A DNA stretch of 64,000 bases from Gammaproteobacteria bacterium (GTDB taxonomy: Bacteria > Pseudomonadota > Gammaproteobacteria > Xanthomonadales > Wenzhouxiangellaceae), in NCBI GenBank assembly GCA_003567685.1, contig PWYW01000056.1, positions 1 through 64,000 on the forward strand, given 5' to 3'. Below the pieces are notes generated by a model. That model did not search any database and was not told where the DNA came from. It saw only the letters and a list, made by a program, of their open reading frames with translations. Position 1 is the stretch's first letter, and each line of letters starts with the position of its first letter. The position numbers and the translations under genes are program-made. Of this stretch, positions 54,600 to 63,079 are shown piece after piece.

Positions 54600-55570
54600 G
54601 GTGTCGACTCCCTTGCCGTGACCGGCGGTGACAGGAAATGATCCCAGCCAGAGCGGTCGAATTCAAATGCCTGGCCCTGCTCATCCAGACAGCGAAGCTG
54701 GCCGCTGTCATTGACCTGGCCGATGACGCTCCAGGCAAGACCGGCCGCCTGGCAGCAGGCTCGCGCCTGCTCGATCCGGTCGGGCGCCAGGCTCATGACC
54801 AGTTCGTAATCGCTGCCGCCGGTCAGCTGTGCTTGCCAACGGGCGCGGTGCTCTGGCAGCGCGCTCATCAGAGCCGGACTGGCTGGCAAATCGGACAGCT
54901 GAACGGTCGCGCCCTGCCCCGGTCGCAGCAGGTGAGCCAGATCCGCCAGCAGGCCATCCGACACATCCGCCGCACTGCTAAGCCAGGGCGCCAGTTGACG
55001 CGCAATGTCGACACGGGGCTCCGGGCGCTTCCAGCGCTCGATCAAGGCCAGTGGTGCCGCATGGCCCAAAGCCAGCCCGGCGGCTGCCTCACCCGGCACA
55101 CCGGTTACCGCCAGGCAATCACCAGGGCGGGCCTGCCCGCGCCGCAAAAGACCGGCGGGATCGGCCTCACCGAGCGCCTGAACCGTAATGCTGAGCGGGC
55201 CCGAAGACATATTGCCGCCAACCAGAAGCGCACCAAAGCGTTCAGCCAGCGGCAAAAATCCATCGAGGAAGGCGTCCAGCCAATCGGGATCGGCGGCTGG
55301 CAGGGTCAAGGACAACAGCAGCCAGCGCGGGCGTGCCGCCATGGCCGCCAGATCGCTCAGGTTGGCCGCCAGGGCCAGATGGCCGATATCGGCTGGCGCC
55401 CAGTCAGGCAGGAAATGGCGACCCTCGACGAGGGTGTCGGTGGTGGCGACCAGGGCCTGGCCTGGCGTCGGCAACAGTGCTGCGGCATCGTCGCCAATGC
55501 CCAGCAAAACGCTGGAATCGGATCCGACGCGCTGTCGAATCCGATCAATCAGGTCAAACTCACCCGTCAC
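54596..55570 (-). CDS. thiL: Thiamine-monophosphate kinase
   Basis: 324 residues from the GTG at 55570 (MTGEFDLIDRIRQ), which matches the standard ThiL start and overlaps the nusB end by 11 nt; the track start lies deeper in nusB. GIGDDAAAL, TTDTLVEGRHF, LAANLSDLAAMAARP, SGPLSITVQALG and ADVSDGLLADLAHL are ATP/metal-binding motifs. It makes thiamine diphosphate from thiamine monophosphate. Confidence 0.94.
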   Translation of the reverse strand: MTGEFDLIDRIRQRVGSDSSVLLGIGDDAAALLPTPGQALVATTDTLVEGRHFLPDWAPADIGHLALAANLSDLAAMAARPRWLLLSLTLPAADPDWLDAFLDGFLPLAERFGALLVGGNMSSGPLSITVQALGEADPAGLLRRGQARPGDCLAVTGVPGEAAAGLALGHAAPLALIERWKRPEPRVDIARQLAPWLSSAADVSDGLLADLAHLLRPGQGATVQLSDLPASPALMSALPEHRARWQAQLTGGSDYELVMSLAPDRIEQARACCQAAGLAWSVIGQVNDSGQLRCLDEQGQAFEFDRSGWDHFLSPPVTARESTP

Positions 55571-56036
55571 CGCGTTGTTCGAGCTGGCGTTCCAGAACTC
55601 TGACTTGCTCGGCCAGTCGGTCAAGCACGCTGTTGACGAAAGTGTGCGCCTGCTCGGCGCCGAATCGGTGGGTCAGTTCTACTGCCTCATCGATCACCAC
55701 GCGATGCGGAATCTCGGGGTGGTGGATCAGCTCGCAGGCGCCAATTCTAAGGATCACCCGCTCCATCTGGTCGATACCGGCCACCGAACGCTGCAGGAAC
55801 GGCGCAACCGCTTCATCAAGCGCGTCGCGATGGTGGACCACCTCGCGAACCAACGTCTCGAAGTAAGCCTGGTCGACGCCATCGAAGCTTTGCTCTTCGA
55901 CGAACTGGCCGATGATGGACGCTGCCGAGTCGTCATTCAGCTGCCATTGGTACAGAGCCTGAAGCGCTCGCCGCCGAGCGCGCCGGCGGGGCTCGAAGGG
56001 GTGCTCGGGTTTGCGTCCGCGCGATCTACCCGACAT
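55560..56036 (-). CDS. nusB: Transcription antitermination factor NusB
   Basis: 158 residues with an Arg-rich N-terminal extension. RRARRRALQALYQWQ and the C-terminal ELIHHPEIPHRVVIDEAVELTHRFG…FVNSVLDRLAEQ are standard NusB. With NusE it binds boxA RNA in rRNA antitermination. It overlaps ribH by 11 nt and thiL by 11 nt. Confidence 0.95.
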   Translation of the reverse strand: MSGRSRGRKPEHPFEPRRRARRRALQALYQWQLNDDSAASIIGQFVEEQSFDGVDQAYFETLVREVVHHRDALDEAVAPFLQRSVAGIDQMERVILRIGACELIHHPEIPHRVVIDEAVELTHRFGAEQAHTFVNSVLDRLAEQVRVLERQLEQRGDG

Positions 56037-56496
56037 TGGCCAGACCTGCCTTGAACTCGATCATGTCCAGTACGGCCATGGCCGCCTCGCGCCCCTTGTC
56101 CTTGCGGGTCGGGTCGGCACGTTCTTCGGCCTGTTCCCCGTTTTCCGGCGTCAGGACGCCGAAGCCAACGGGGGTGCCGGTGTCCAGGCCCAACTGCATC
56201 AACCCGCGCGCGCATTCGCCGCTGATGAATTCAAAGTGGGCGGTTTCGCCGCGAACCACCGCGCCGAGGGCAATCACGCCGTCGTAGCGGCCGGTGTCGA
56301 GCAGCTGGCGACAGGCCAGCGGCAATTCCCAGGCGCCCGGCACGGGAAAGGTCTCAAGATGAGCCGACTGCAGGCCGGCCTCGACCAGCGCAGCCCGGGC
56401 GCCCTGCTCCAGCATGCCCGTAATGCGCGGGTTGAACTGGGCCACGGCCATGGCGATACGCAGGCCCTGGCGGTTGACCGATGATTCAGTACTCAT
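56026..56496 (-). CDS. ribH: 6,7-dimethyl-8-ribityllumazine synthase
   Basis: 156 residues. VAQFNPRITGMLEQGARAAL, FPVPGAWELPLACR, GVIALGAVVRGETAHFEFI (catalytic-type His) and GFGVLTPENGEQAEERA are diagnostic. It condenses the RibD and RibB products to lumazine, forming 60-mer or pentamer shells in the cytoplasm. It overlaps ribBA by 4 nt. Confidence 0.96.
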   Translation of the reverse strand: MSTESSVNRQGLRIAMAVAQFNPRITGMLEQGARAALVEAGLQSAHLETFPVPGAWELPLACRQLLDTGRYDGVIALGAVVRGETAHFEFISGECARGLMQLGLDTGTPVGFGVLTPENGEQAEERADPTRKDKGREAAMAVLDMIEFKAGLANVG

Positions 56497-57623
56497 GCGT
56501 CTTCATGCTCTCCTTCCGGAACCACGTACTCGGTGATTTCCAGGCCAAATCCGTTCAGGGCGTGCAGCCGGCGCGGCGCACCAAACACCTGCATGCGACG
56601 AATGCCCAGCTCGGCGATGATCTGGGCGGCAATGCCGTAGCTACGAAGCTCGCGGGCGGCGCGATCCTTGCCCGATTCAGGCTCGGAGGCCCGGGCGGCC
56701 GATCGCAGCAGGCCCGACAGGCGGCTTTCATCGTCCTCATCATAGCCGAGAACCAGCGCCAGGCCGCGACCGCGCCGGTCGATGTCGGCCAGCGCCGCAT
56801 CCAGCGGCATGCCAAAGGACGGCTCGGTAATGCCCAGCACATCGCCCAGCAGCTCCGGCACGTGCACGCGCACCGGGAAGGGCTGCTCGGGATCGATCTC
56901 GCCCCGGATCAGCGCCCAGTGCAGCTTCTGGTGAATACGGTCGCGGAACGCGCGAAGCTCGAAGGGGCCATGGGCGGTTCCCACGGTCTGGCTGTGAATG
57001 CACTCAACGTTCTGCTCGGTACCCAGGCGGTAGCGAATCAGGTCGGCCACGGTGCCGATTTTCAGCCCGTGCTCCTTGACGAAGGTTTCCAGTTCCGGCC
57101 GACGGGCCATGGTGCCGTCTTCGTTGAGAATTTCGACCAGCACGCCGGCCGGCTCCAGACCGGCCAGCAGGGCCAGGTCCATGCTCGCTTCGGTGTGACC
57201 GGCTCGGGCCAGCACGCCACCCGGCTGGGCCATCAGCGGAAACACGTGGCCCGGCTGGTTCAGATCGAAAGGTGTGGCGTTCGGGGCCACGGCCGTTCGG
57301 ATGGTATGCGCCCGGTCGTAAGCCGAGATGCCGGTGGTCACGCCTTCGGCCGCCTCGATCGAGACAGTGAAATTGGTCTGGTGATGGCGGTCGGTATCGC
57401 GCACCATCAGCTCCAGGCCAAGCTGCCGGCAGCGCTCGCGGGTCAGGCTCAGGCAAATCAGACCGCGCCCGTAGCGGGCCATGAAGTTGATATCTTCCGG
57501 CCGGGTCAGGCTGGCGGCCATGATCAGGTCGCCTTCGTTTTCGCGATCCTCATCGTCGAGCATCACGACCATCTTGCCGGCCCGGATATCGGCGAGGATG
57601 TCTTCTATGGAATCAAATTGCAT
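56493..57623 (-). CDS. ribB: 3,4-dihydroxy-2-butanone-4-phosphate synthase with degenerate GTP cyclohydrolase II domain (RibBX type)
   Basis: 376 residues from ATG 57623; a TTG two codons upstream is possible. The N-terminal ~200 residues are a complete RibB: MVVMLDDEDRENEGDLIMAA, RYGRGLICLSLTRERC, HTVRTA-type region and RAGHTEASMDLALLAGL. The C-terminal ~175 residues align with RibA, but the zinc site normally CLTGD…RCDCG is replaced by ELLGDVLG with no cysteines, so GTP cyclohydrolase II activity is doubtful. A separate ribA would be needed elsewhere. It lies between ribE and ribH. Confidence 0.93.
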   Translation of the reverse strand: MQFDSIEDILADIRAGKMVVMLDDEDRENEGDLIMAASLTRPEDINFMARYGRGLICLSLTRERCRQLGLELMVRDTDRHHQTNFTVSIEAAEGVTTGISAYDRAHTIRTAVAPNATPFDLNQPGHVFPLMAQPGGVLARAGHTEASMDLALLAGLEPAGVLVEILNEDGTMARRPELETFVKEHGLKIGTVADLIRYRLGTEQNVECIHSQTVGTAHGPFELRAFRDRIHQKLHWALIRGEIDPEQPFPVRVHVPELLGDVLGITEPSFGMPLDAALADIDRRGRGLALVLGYDEDDESRLSGLLRSAARASEPESGKDRAARELRSYGIAAQIIAELGIRRMQVFGAPRRLHALNGFGLEITEYVVPEGEHEDA

Positions 57624-57625
57624 GT

Positions 57626-58222
57626 TCAAACCCGCTTGTCGAGCAAGCGTTCCATGTAACGGGCCAGCAGATCGACCTCGTAGTTGACGGTATCCCCTTC
57701 GGCCAGTTCACCCAAGGTGGTGACCTGAAGCGTGTGAGGAATGATATTGACTTCGAATTCAGACGCATCGACGTCATTGACGGTCAGGCTGACGCCATCG
57801 AGCGTCACCGAACCCTTGGACGCCACGTAGCGGGCCAGCTCATCGGGCACGCGGAAGCGAAGCCGCCAATTATCGCCCAGTGACGTGAGGGTCACCAGCC
57901 TGGCCAGGCCATCCACGTGACCGGTGACCAGATGACCGCCGAGGCGGTCGCCGACGGCCAGCGCCGGCTCCAGGTTGACGCGACTGCCCACCTTGAGACG
58001 GCCGAGGCTGGTTCGGGCCAGGGTCTCGCCGGACAAATCGGCACTGAATCCGCGATCATCGATTTCCAGCGCGGTCAGGCAGCAGCCGGCCACGGAAATG
58101 CTGTCGCCGGTTTGCCACTCGGCGGGCTTGAGATCGGGACACTCAATGCGAAGCCGGGCACCATCGTTTTGCGGTGTCAGGCTGACCACCGTTCCAAGGG
58201 ACTGCACAATTCCAGTAAACAT
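57626..58222 (-). CDS. ribE: Riboflavin synthase alpha subunit
   Basis: 198 residues made of two homologous lumazine-binding repeats. MFTGIVQSLGTV is the invariant start; GDSISVAGCCLTAL in the first half and KGSVTLDGVSLTVNDVD in the second mark the repeats, with VTGHVDGLARL between. It dismutates two lumazines to riboflavin. It ends 2 nt before ribBA. About 117 nt separate it from ribD. Confidence 0.95.
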   Translation of the reverse strand: MFTGIVQSLGTVVSLTPQNDGARLRIECPDLKPAEWQTGDSISVAGCCLTALEIDDRGFSADLSGETLARTSLGRLKVGSRVNLEPALAVGDRLGGHLVTGHVDGLARLVTLTSLGDNWRLRFRVPDELARYVASKGSVTLDGVSLTVNDVDASEFEVNIIPHTLQVTTLGELAEGDTVNYEVDLLARYMERLLDKRV

Positions 58223-58339
58223 TTGATTGACCTGTAATGATTATTCAACCGGCCCGGCAACGAAAACCCTATGGGGTTCGTCGCCCGCCATTCGCGGCCC
58301 CGGCCAGACGGTGACCGGACAATCCATTGACTTGCCCGG

Positions 58340-59443
58340 TCAACGCACGTCGCCAGCGCCGATTACGCGGTAGCGGTCGCGCCAGTCCGGACCGAACGAG
58401 CGTCGCTCAATCAACTCTAGGTGGAGGCGGTCGGCGAATTTTTCCATCCCCGGCAGCGCCAGCAGCGGGCGACCCCGGCCAATCAGTACCGGGGACTGGT
58501 AGACCAGCAGCTCATCCACCAGGCCGCCGGCCATCAGGGCGCCGGACAGCGTCGGCCCGGCCTCGACGTGCAACTCGTTGACGCCGCGCTCGGCCAGGCC
58601 CTCAATCAGTTGAACCAGATCCAACCGTTCGCCCGCCGCTGGAACCGGCCACCATTCCACGCCGGGGCGATCCCAGGGCGGCGCTGCCTGGCTGGCCACC
58701 AGCACCGGCCCCGGGCAATCCAGCAGCCGCGCCGTGGCCGGCAGGCGACCGCGACTGTCGGCGATCACCCGCAGCGGTTGCCTGACCGTCTCTGTCTCCC
58801 CAGCGCCCAGACGAACATTCATCTGCGGATCATCGGCCAACACGGTCTCGATGCCGGTCAGCACCGCGCTGGCGCGAGCACGCCAGTGCTGGACATCCTG
58901 CCGGGCAGCCGGCCCGGTAATCCATTTCGACTGGCCATCCGCGCCTGCCGTGAAACCGTCCAGACTGGCCGCCAGCTTGACGCGCACCCAGGGCCGACCT
59001 CGTTCGAAACGCTGGATAAACCCGATATTCAAGGTCCGGGCCGCATCGGCCATCAGCCCGGTGCGCACCCTAACGCCGGCTGCTTGCAGACGCTCAAGCC
59101 CGCAGCCGGCATTGGCCGGAAAGGGATCAACCACTGCCGCGACCACCTCGCTGACGCCAGCGGCCAAAAGCGCTTCGGTGCAAGGCGGGGTCCGGCCATG
59201 ATGGTTGCAGGGTTCCAGCGTCACATACGCGGTGGCACCACGGGCCTGCTCGCCGGCCTCATGCAGGGCGTTGACTTCGGCGTGCGGCAGACCGGCCGCC
59301 TTATGCCAGCCGGCGCCAACAATCTCACCGTTGCGCACCAGCACGCAGCCGACGCGCGGGTTGGGATCGGCCGTGTAGAGACCGCGCTCGGCCAGTTGCA
59401 GGGCCAAAGCCATATACCGGTGATCATCGGCGCTGAAGGTCAT
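58340..59443 (-). CDS. ribD: Bifunctional diaminohydroxyphosphoribosylaminopyrimidine deaminase/reductase
   Basis: 367 residues from ATG 59443 (MTFSADDHRYMALAL); the track ORF runs far upstream into nrdR. The deaminase domain (1–145) has the zinc site HAEVNAL with TLEPCNHHGRTPPC. The reductase domain (150–367) has KLAASLDGFTAGADGQSKWITG and HVEAGPTLSGALM. It performs the second and third steps from GTP in riboflavin synthesis. It follows nrdR by 10 nt. No FMN riboswitch is recognisable ahead of the rib genes. Confidence 0.95.
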   Translation of the reverse strand: MTFSADDHRYMALALQLAERGLYTADPNPRVGCVLVRNGEIVGAGWHKAAGLPHAEVNALHEAGEQARGATAYVTLEPCNHHGRTPPCTEALLAAGVSEVVAAVVDPFPANAGCGLERLQAAGVRVRTGLMADAARTLNIGFIQRFERGRPWVRVKLAASLDGFTAGADGQSKWITGPAARQDVQHWRARASAVLTGIETVLADDPQMNVRLGAGETETVRQPLRVIADSRGRLPATARLLDCPGPVLVASQAAPPWDRPGVEWWPVPAAGERLDLVQLIEGLAERGVNELHVEAGPTLSGALMAGGLVDELLVYQSPVLIGRGRPLLALPGMEKFADRLHLELIERRSFGPDWRDRYRVIGAGDVR

Positions 59444-59453
59444 CGGCAGCGGC

Positions 59454-59978
59454 TCAGGCCGAACCCGAATGCTCGTCGTCGGACTCGTCCAACAGCGGAA
59501 TCTGGCGGCGATCGATGGTGCCGGGATGCTCGCGCTCCAGCCGCTCGATTTCTTCGCGGAAGGCCTGCACGTCTTCGAAGCGACGATAGACCGAGGCAAA
59601 CCGCACATACGCCACCTGGTCCAGGCCGGCCAGTTCGTTGGCCACCCAGTCGCCAATCTGCTGGCTGGAAATCTCGGGTTCTTCAAGCATGCGCACCTGG
59701 CGCAGCAGCTTGCGAATGGCCCGCTCGACCTCCTGGGTCTCGACCGGGCGTTTTTCCAGCGCCTTGATCATGCCGCGACGGAGCTTGTCCTCGTCAAAGG
59801 CCTCACGCGAACCGTCGGACTTGATCACGTTAGGCGCCTTGAGCGCCGGACTTTCCAGGGTATTGAACCGCGCCCCGCATTCACCGCACTCGCGCCGCCG
59901 CCGAATCTGCAGACCATCGGACGTCAAACGCGAGTCAACAACCCGCGTGTCGGTGTGATGGCAGAAGGGGCACCACAT
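59454..59978 (-). CDS. nrdR: Transcriptional repressor NrdR
   Basis: 174 residues. Zinc ribbon CPFCHHTDTRVVDSR…CGECGARF, then an ATP-cone (VIKSDGSREAFDEDKLRRGM…YVRFASVYRRFED). NrdR senses ATP/dATP and represses ribonucleotide reductase genes. The acidic C-terminal tail DESDDEHSGSA is longer than in E. coli. Located between glyA and ribD, its standard position. Confidence 0.96.
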   Translation of the reverse strand: MWCPFCHHTDTRVVDSRLTSDGLQIRRRRECGECGARFNTLESPALKAPNVIKSDGSREAFDEDKLRRGMIKALEKRPVETQEVERAIRKLLRQVRMLEEPEISSQQIGDWVANELAGLDQVAYVRFASVYRRFEDVQAFREEIERLEREHPGTIDRRQIPLLDESDDEHSGSA

Positions 59979-59985
59979 GGTTCAG

Positions 59986-60096
59986 GCGGTAAAAAGTAAA
60001 AGGTGAAAAGTGAGGGGGCAAGAAACGGGAGAAAACTCCCCCCCCATGCCCAGGCCTTTGGTCCTTTTACTTTTCACCTCTTGCCTCTTACCTTAT
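59986..60096. repeat. Purine-rich inverted repeat between nrdR and glyA
   Basis: The left arm GGTAAAAAGTAAAAGGTGAA and the right arm TTTTACTTTTCACCTCTTGC pair imperfectly around ~48 bp. The right arm overlaps the last codons of glyA. It belongs to the same ~7 bp unit family as the repeats around 27.1 kb. Confidence 0.6.
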
Positions 60097-61352
60097 TTTT
60101 TGTACACCGGATACTTCCGGCACAGTTCAAGGGCGGCTTCGCGGGCACGGGTTTCGGCGGCTTCGTTACCCAGGTCGTCGAGCACGTCGCAAATCAGGCC
60201 GGCCAGCACCTGGCAGTCGTCGGGCTTGAAGCCGCGGGTGGTGATCGCCGGGGTGCCGATGCGCAGGCCAGAGGTAACAAACGGCGAGCGCGGCTCACCC
60301 GGCACGGTGTTCTTGTTGACCGTGATGTTGGCCCGGCCGAGGGATTCCTCGGCATCCTTGCCGGTGATGTCCTTGTCGATCAGGTCGACCAGGAACAGGT
60401 GGTTGTCGGTACCGCCGGACACCACCTTGTAGCCGCGCTGGATCAGCGTATCGGCCATGGCCCGGGCATTGTCGATGACCTGCTGCTGGTAAGCCTTGAA
60501 CCCAGGCTCGAGCGCTTCCTTGAAGGCCACGGCCTTGGCCGCGATCACGTGCATCAGCGGGCCACCCTGGCAGCCGGGGAATACCAGCGAATTGAATTTC
60601 TTGGTGATCGACTCATCGGTGCCGGCCGACAGGATGATGCCGCCGCGCGGGCCGCGCAGGGTCTTGTGGGTGGTCGAGGTCACCACGTGGGCATGCGGCA
60701 CCGGGCTGGGGTAGACACCCGCCGCGACCAGACCGGCAACGTGCGCCATGTCGACCAGGAAATAGGCACCTACCTCGTCGGCAATTTCGCGCATCCGCGC
60801 CCAGTCCACCACGCGCGAGTAAGCCGAGAAGCCGCCGATCAGCAGTTGCGGTCGATGCTCGCGGGCCAGGTCGGCCATGCGCTCATAGTCGATCTCGCCC
60901 GTCTGGCGGTTAAGTCCGTAATGAACGGCATTGAAGATCTTGCCGCTGAAGTTGACCTTGACGCCATGGGTCAGGTGCCCACCCTCGGACAAGTCCATGC
61001 CCAGCATGGTGTCGCCGGGCTTGAGCAGGGCCAGAAACACGGCCTGGTTGGCCTGGGAACCCGAATGCGGCTGAACATTGGCGTAGTCGGCACCAAACAG
61101 CTGCTTGACTCGTTCGATGGCCAGCTCTTCGGCCTGGTCGACGTACTCGCAACCACCGTAATAGCGGCGGCCCGGATAGCCCTCAGCGTACTTGTTGGTC
61201 AGCACCGAGCCCTGGGCTTCCATGACTCGCGGACTGGCGTAGTTCTCCGAAGCGATCAGTTCAACGTGGTCTTCCTGGCGCTGCTCTTCGGCGCCGATGG
61301 CGCGGGCCAGTTCATCATCGAATCCGGCAATCGTGTAGCTGCTGTCGAACAT
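60093..61352 (-). CDS. glyA: Serine hydroxymethyltransferase
   Basis: 419 residues. It interconverts serine and glycine, charging tetrahydrofolate with a one-carbon unit. [46 protein letters not shown], and the PLP Lys in [14 protein letters not shown] are all present. The conserved [15 protein letters not shown] region reads [19 protein letters not shown]. First gene of the long operon that continues through the rib genes to pgpA. Confidence 0.97.
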   Translation of the reverse strand: MFDSSYTIAGFDDELARAIGAEEQRQEDHVELIASENYASPRVMEAQGSVLTNKYAEGYPGRRYYGGCEYVDQAEELAIERVKQLFGADYANVQPHSGSQANQAVFLALLKPGDTMLGMDLSEGGHLTHGVKVNFSGKIFNAVHYGLNRQTGEIDYERMADLAREHRPQLLIGGFSAYSRVVDWARMREIADEVGAYFLVDMAHVAGLVAAGVYPSPVPHAHVVTSTTHKTLRGPRGGIILSAGTDESITKKFNSLVFPGCQGGPLMHVIAAKAVAFKEALEPGFKAYQQQVIDNARAMADTLIQRGYKVVSGGTDNHLFLVDLIDKDITGKDAEESLGRANITVNKNTVPGEPRSPFVTSGLRIGTPAITTRGFKPDDCQVLAGLICDVLDDLGNEAAETRAREAALELCRKYPVYKK

Positions 61353-61396
61353 GGATCGCTTCCTGCCTGAATTAAAGCGTGAATTTTATCATCTTG

Positions 61397-61789
61397 CTAT
61401 TCAGAAAGCTCACGAGACTCTCCGCTTCGTCGGCGCCTGTCGGACTCATCGCCCCCCCAGGGAAAGCGACCCTCGATCTCCAGATGCAGGGCGAAAACCA
61501 GGAAAGTTCGTATGACAATGATGATGGCCAGCATGATCACGTTGTCCATCGTGTATTCGACGGCCACGGTCTTGATGATGTCGGCGGCGACCAGGAACTC
61601 CAGCCCCAGAATCAAGCCACGCACACTGCGCCGTCGATAGTCCACGTAGGACTGGTGGGTGGTCCAGCGGCCCAGGTGACGCAGGAACACGACGGTGGCA
61701 AAAACAAAGCCGCCGAGCATGACAAGAATGCCTACCGCTTCGAGCACGTAGACCAGAAGCTCGACCATTTCAATGAATTGTTGGACCAT
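61397..61789 (-). CDS. DUF1622 small membrane protein
   Basis: 130 residues with three hydrophobic spans (VYVLEAVGILVMLGGFVFATVV; LILGLEFLVAADIIKTV; NVIMLAIIIVIRTFLVFAL). RRRSVRGLILGLEFLVAADIIKTVAVE is the family motif of DUF1622. Function unknown. The C-terminal tail is charged (RRRRSGESRELSE). It lies between glyA and alkB on the same strand, with no overlap. Confidence 0.85.
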   Translation of the reverse strand: MVQQFIEMVELLVYVLEAVGILVMLGGFVFATVVFLRHLGRWTTHQSYVDYRRRSVRGLILGLEFLVAADIIKTVAVEYTMDNVIMLAIIIVIRTFLVFALHLEIEGRFPWGGDESDRRRRSGESRELSE

Positions 61790-61845
61790 GACCCGCTCCC
61801 TCTGGGTAACCAGAGACTGAGTCTACCCCCTCCCGGGCCTGATCC

Positions 61846-62982
61846 TCAGCTGCCAAGTCGGTTGACGCGCCTCAGATCACCCTGTACCTGCGGCAGTGCC
61901 AGCAGTCGTGGATTCATCACCCGGAACCACAGCGGTGGTAGCCAGGCCAACAGGAACATGCCGAAATAGCCGCTGGGCAGGGCCGGTGCGTCGGGCATGT
62001 CACGCAGCGACTGGTAGCGCAGCCCCGGGTTGGCATGGTGGTCGGAATGACGCTGCAGGTGAAACAGCAGCAGATTGGACAGGCGATGGTTGCTGTTCCA
62101 GGAATGGTGCGGCTGGCAACGCTCGTAACTGCCGTCGTCGAGACGACGTCTGAGCAGGCCATAGTGCTCAACGTAGTTGGCACTGGTTAGCAGGAACCAG
62201 GCCACCAGGTGGTGGATCAGTAAAAACACGATGGTCATTGGCCCGAACAACAGGACCAGCGGCAGCTGTATGGCCAGAGCAAGCAACCACCCCTGTAACA
62301 GGCTATTTGAGAATGACCCGCGGGATAGCCCGCGACGGGCCAGCCGGCGAGACTCGATGGCCCAGGCACGACCGACACCGCCCGGCATCTCGCGGAGGGC
62401 AAACCGGTAGATGGACTCATTCATTCGGGCGCTGGCACAGTCTTCGGGCGTGGCCACGTCGCGATGGTGACCGAAGTTGTGTTCGATGGTGAAATGACTA
62501 TAGAACGGCACGGCCAGGGCCAGTCGGGCGAACCACTGGTCGGGACCACTACGGTGATGGCCCATTTCATGCGCCGTGTTGACGGCCACACCAGCGGCCA
62601 GCCCAGCCACGACCGCCAGCAAGAGCCATTCCCCCAGGGACAGATTGGCGGTTGCTGCATAGGCGACGGAGACCACGAAAGTCACCAGGTGGAGAGGAGC
62701 CGTGACCCAGGTCAAGCGACGGAAAAAGTGATCCTCATTCAGCATCGGGATTTGCTCGGCGACGGGCGTGGAGGGATCCTGGCCCAGAATCGCATCAAGT
62801 ACGGGAACCAGGCCAAACGTCAGCAGCAAGGGCAAGCCGAGCCAGAAAGCCTGTCCGGTCGACCAGTGCAGGGTGATTGCATAGACGGGAAACAAGGGGT
62901 AGACCACAGACAGTAGCCAGAGGTAGCGTTTCGGTTGACTGCACTGGTCAAGACCGACGGAATATCGCGGCGCGTTCAGCAT
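61846..62982 (-). CDS. alkB: Alkane 1-monooxygenase (AlkB family)
   Basis: 378 residues from ATG 62982 (MLNAPRYSVGLDQ); the track start extends through the AraC promoter region. Six hydrophobic spans and the His motifs of membrane di-iron hydroxylases are seen: NTAHEMGHH, EHNFGHHRDVATPED, NYVEHYGL and LQRHSDHHANPGLRYQSLRD. It hydroxylates medium- or long-chain n-alkanes at the terminal carbon, with electrons from a rubredoxin or ferredoxin encoded elsewhere. A regulator gene of the AraC family is divergent. Confidence 0.92.
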   Translation of the reverse strand: MLNAPRYSVGLDQCSQPKRYLWLLSVVYPLFPVYAITLHWSTGQAFWLGLPLLLTFGLVPVLDAILGQDPSTPVAEQIPMLNEDHFFRRLTWVTAPLHLVTFVVSVAYAATANLSLGEWLLLAVVAGLAAGVAVNTAHEMGHHRSGPDQWFARLALAVPFYSHFTIEHNFGHHRDVATPEDCASARMNESIYRFALREMPGGVGRAWAIESRRLARRGLSRGSFSNSLLQGWLLALAIQLPLVLLFGPMTIVFLLIHHLVAWFLLTSANYVEHYGLLRRRLDDGSYERCQPHHSWNSNHRLSNLLLFHLQRHSDHHANPGLRYQSLRDMPDAPALPSGYFGMFLLAWLPPLWFRVMNPRLLALPQVQGDLRRVNRLGS

Positions 62983-63051
62983 GACAATCGCTCGGGTAAT
63001 GGAGCCAGACCTCAGTATTGACTTGCAACACCCACCCTTGAAGTGTAAAAG

Positions 63052-63069
63052 ATGACAATCTTTTGTCAT
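63052..63069. promoter_or_regulatory. Inverted repeat in the alkB–araC-type intergenic region
   Basis: ATGACA–N6–TGTCAT lies 10 bp before the AraC-family ATG and about 70 bp upstream of alkB. It is a candidate operator shared by the two divergent genes. Confidence 0.4.
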
Positions 63070-63079
63070 TTTCTGCCAA

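Noticed and set aside
58223-58339. Possible FMN riboswitch between ribE and ribD
   Set aside because: The conserved RFN-element segments are not recognisable and the position is inside an operon, not at its head.
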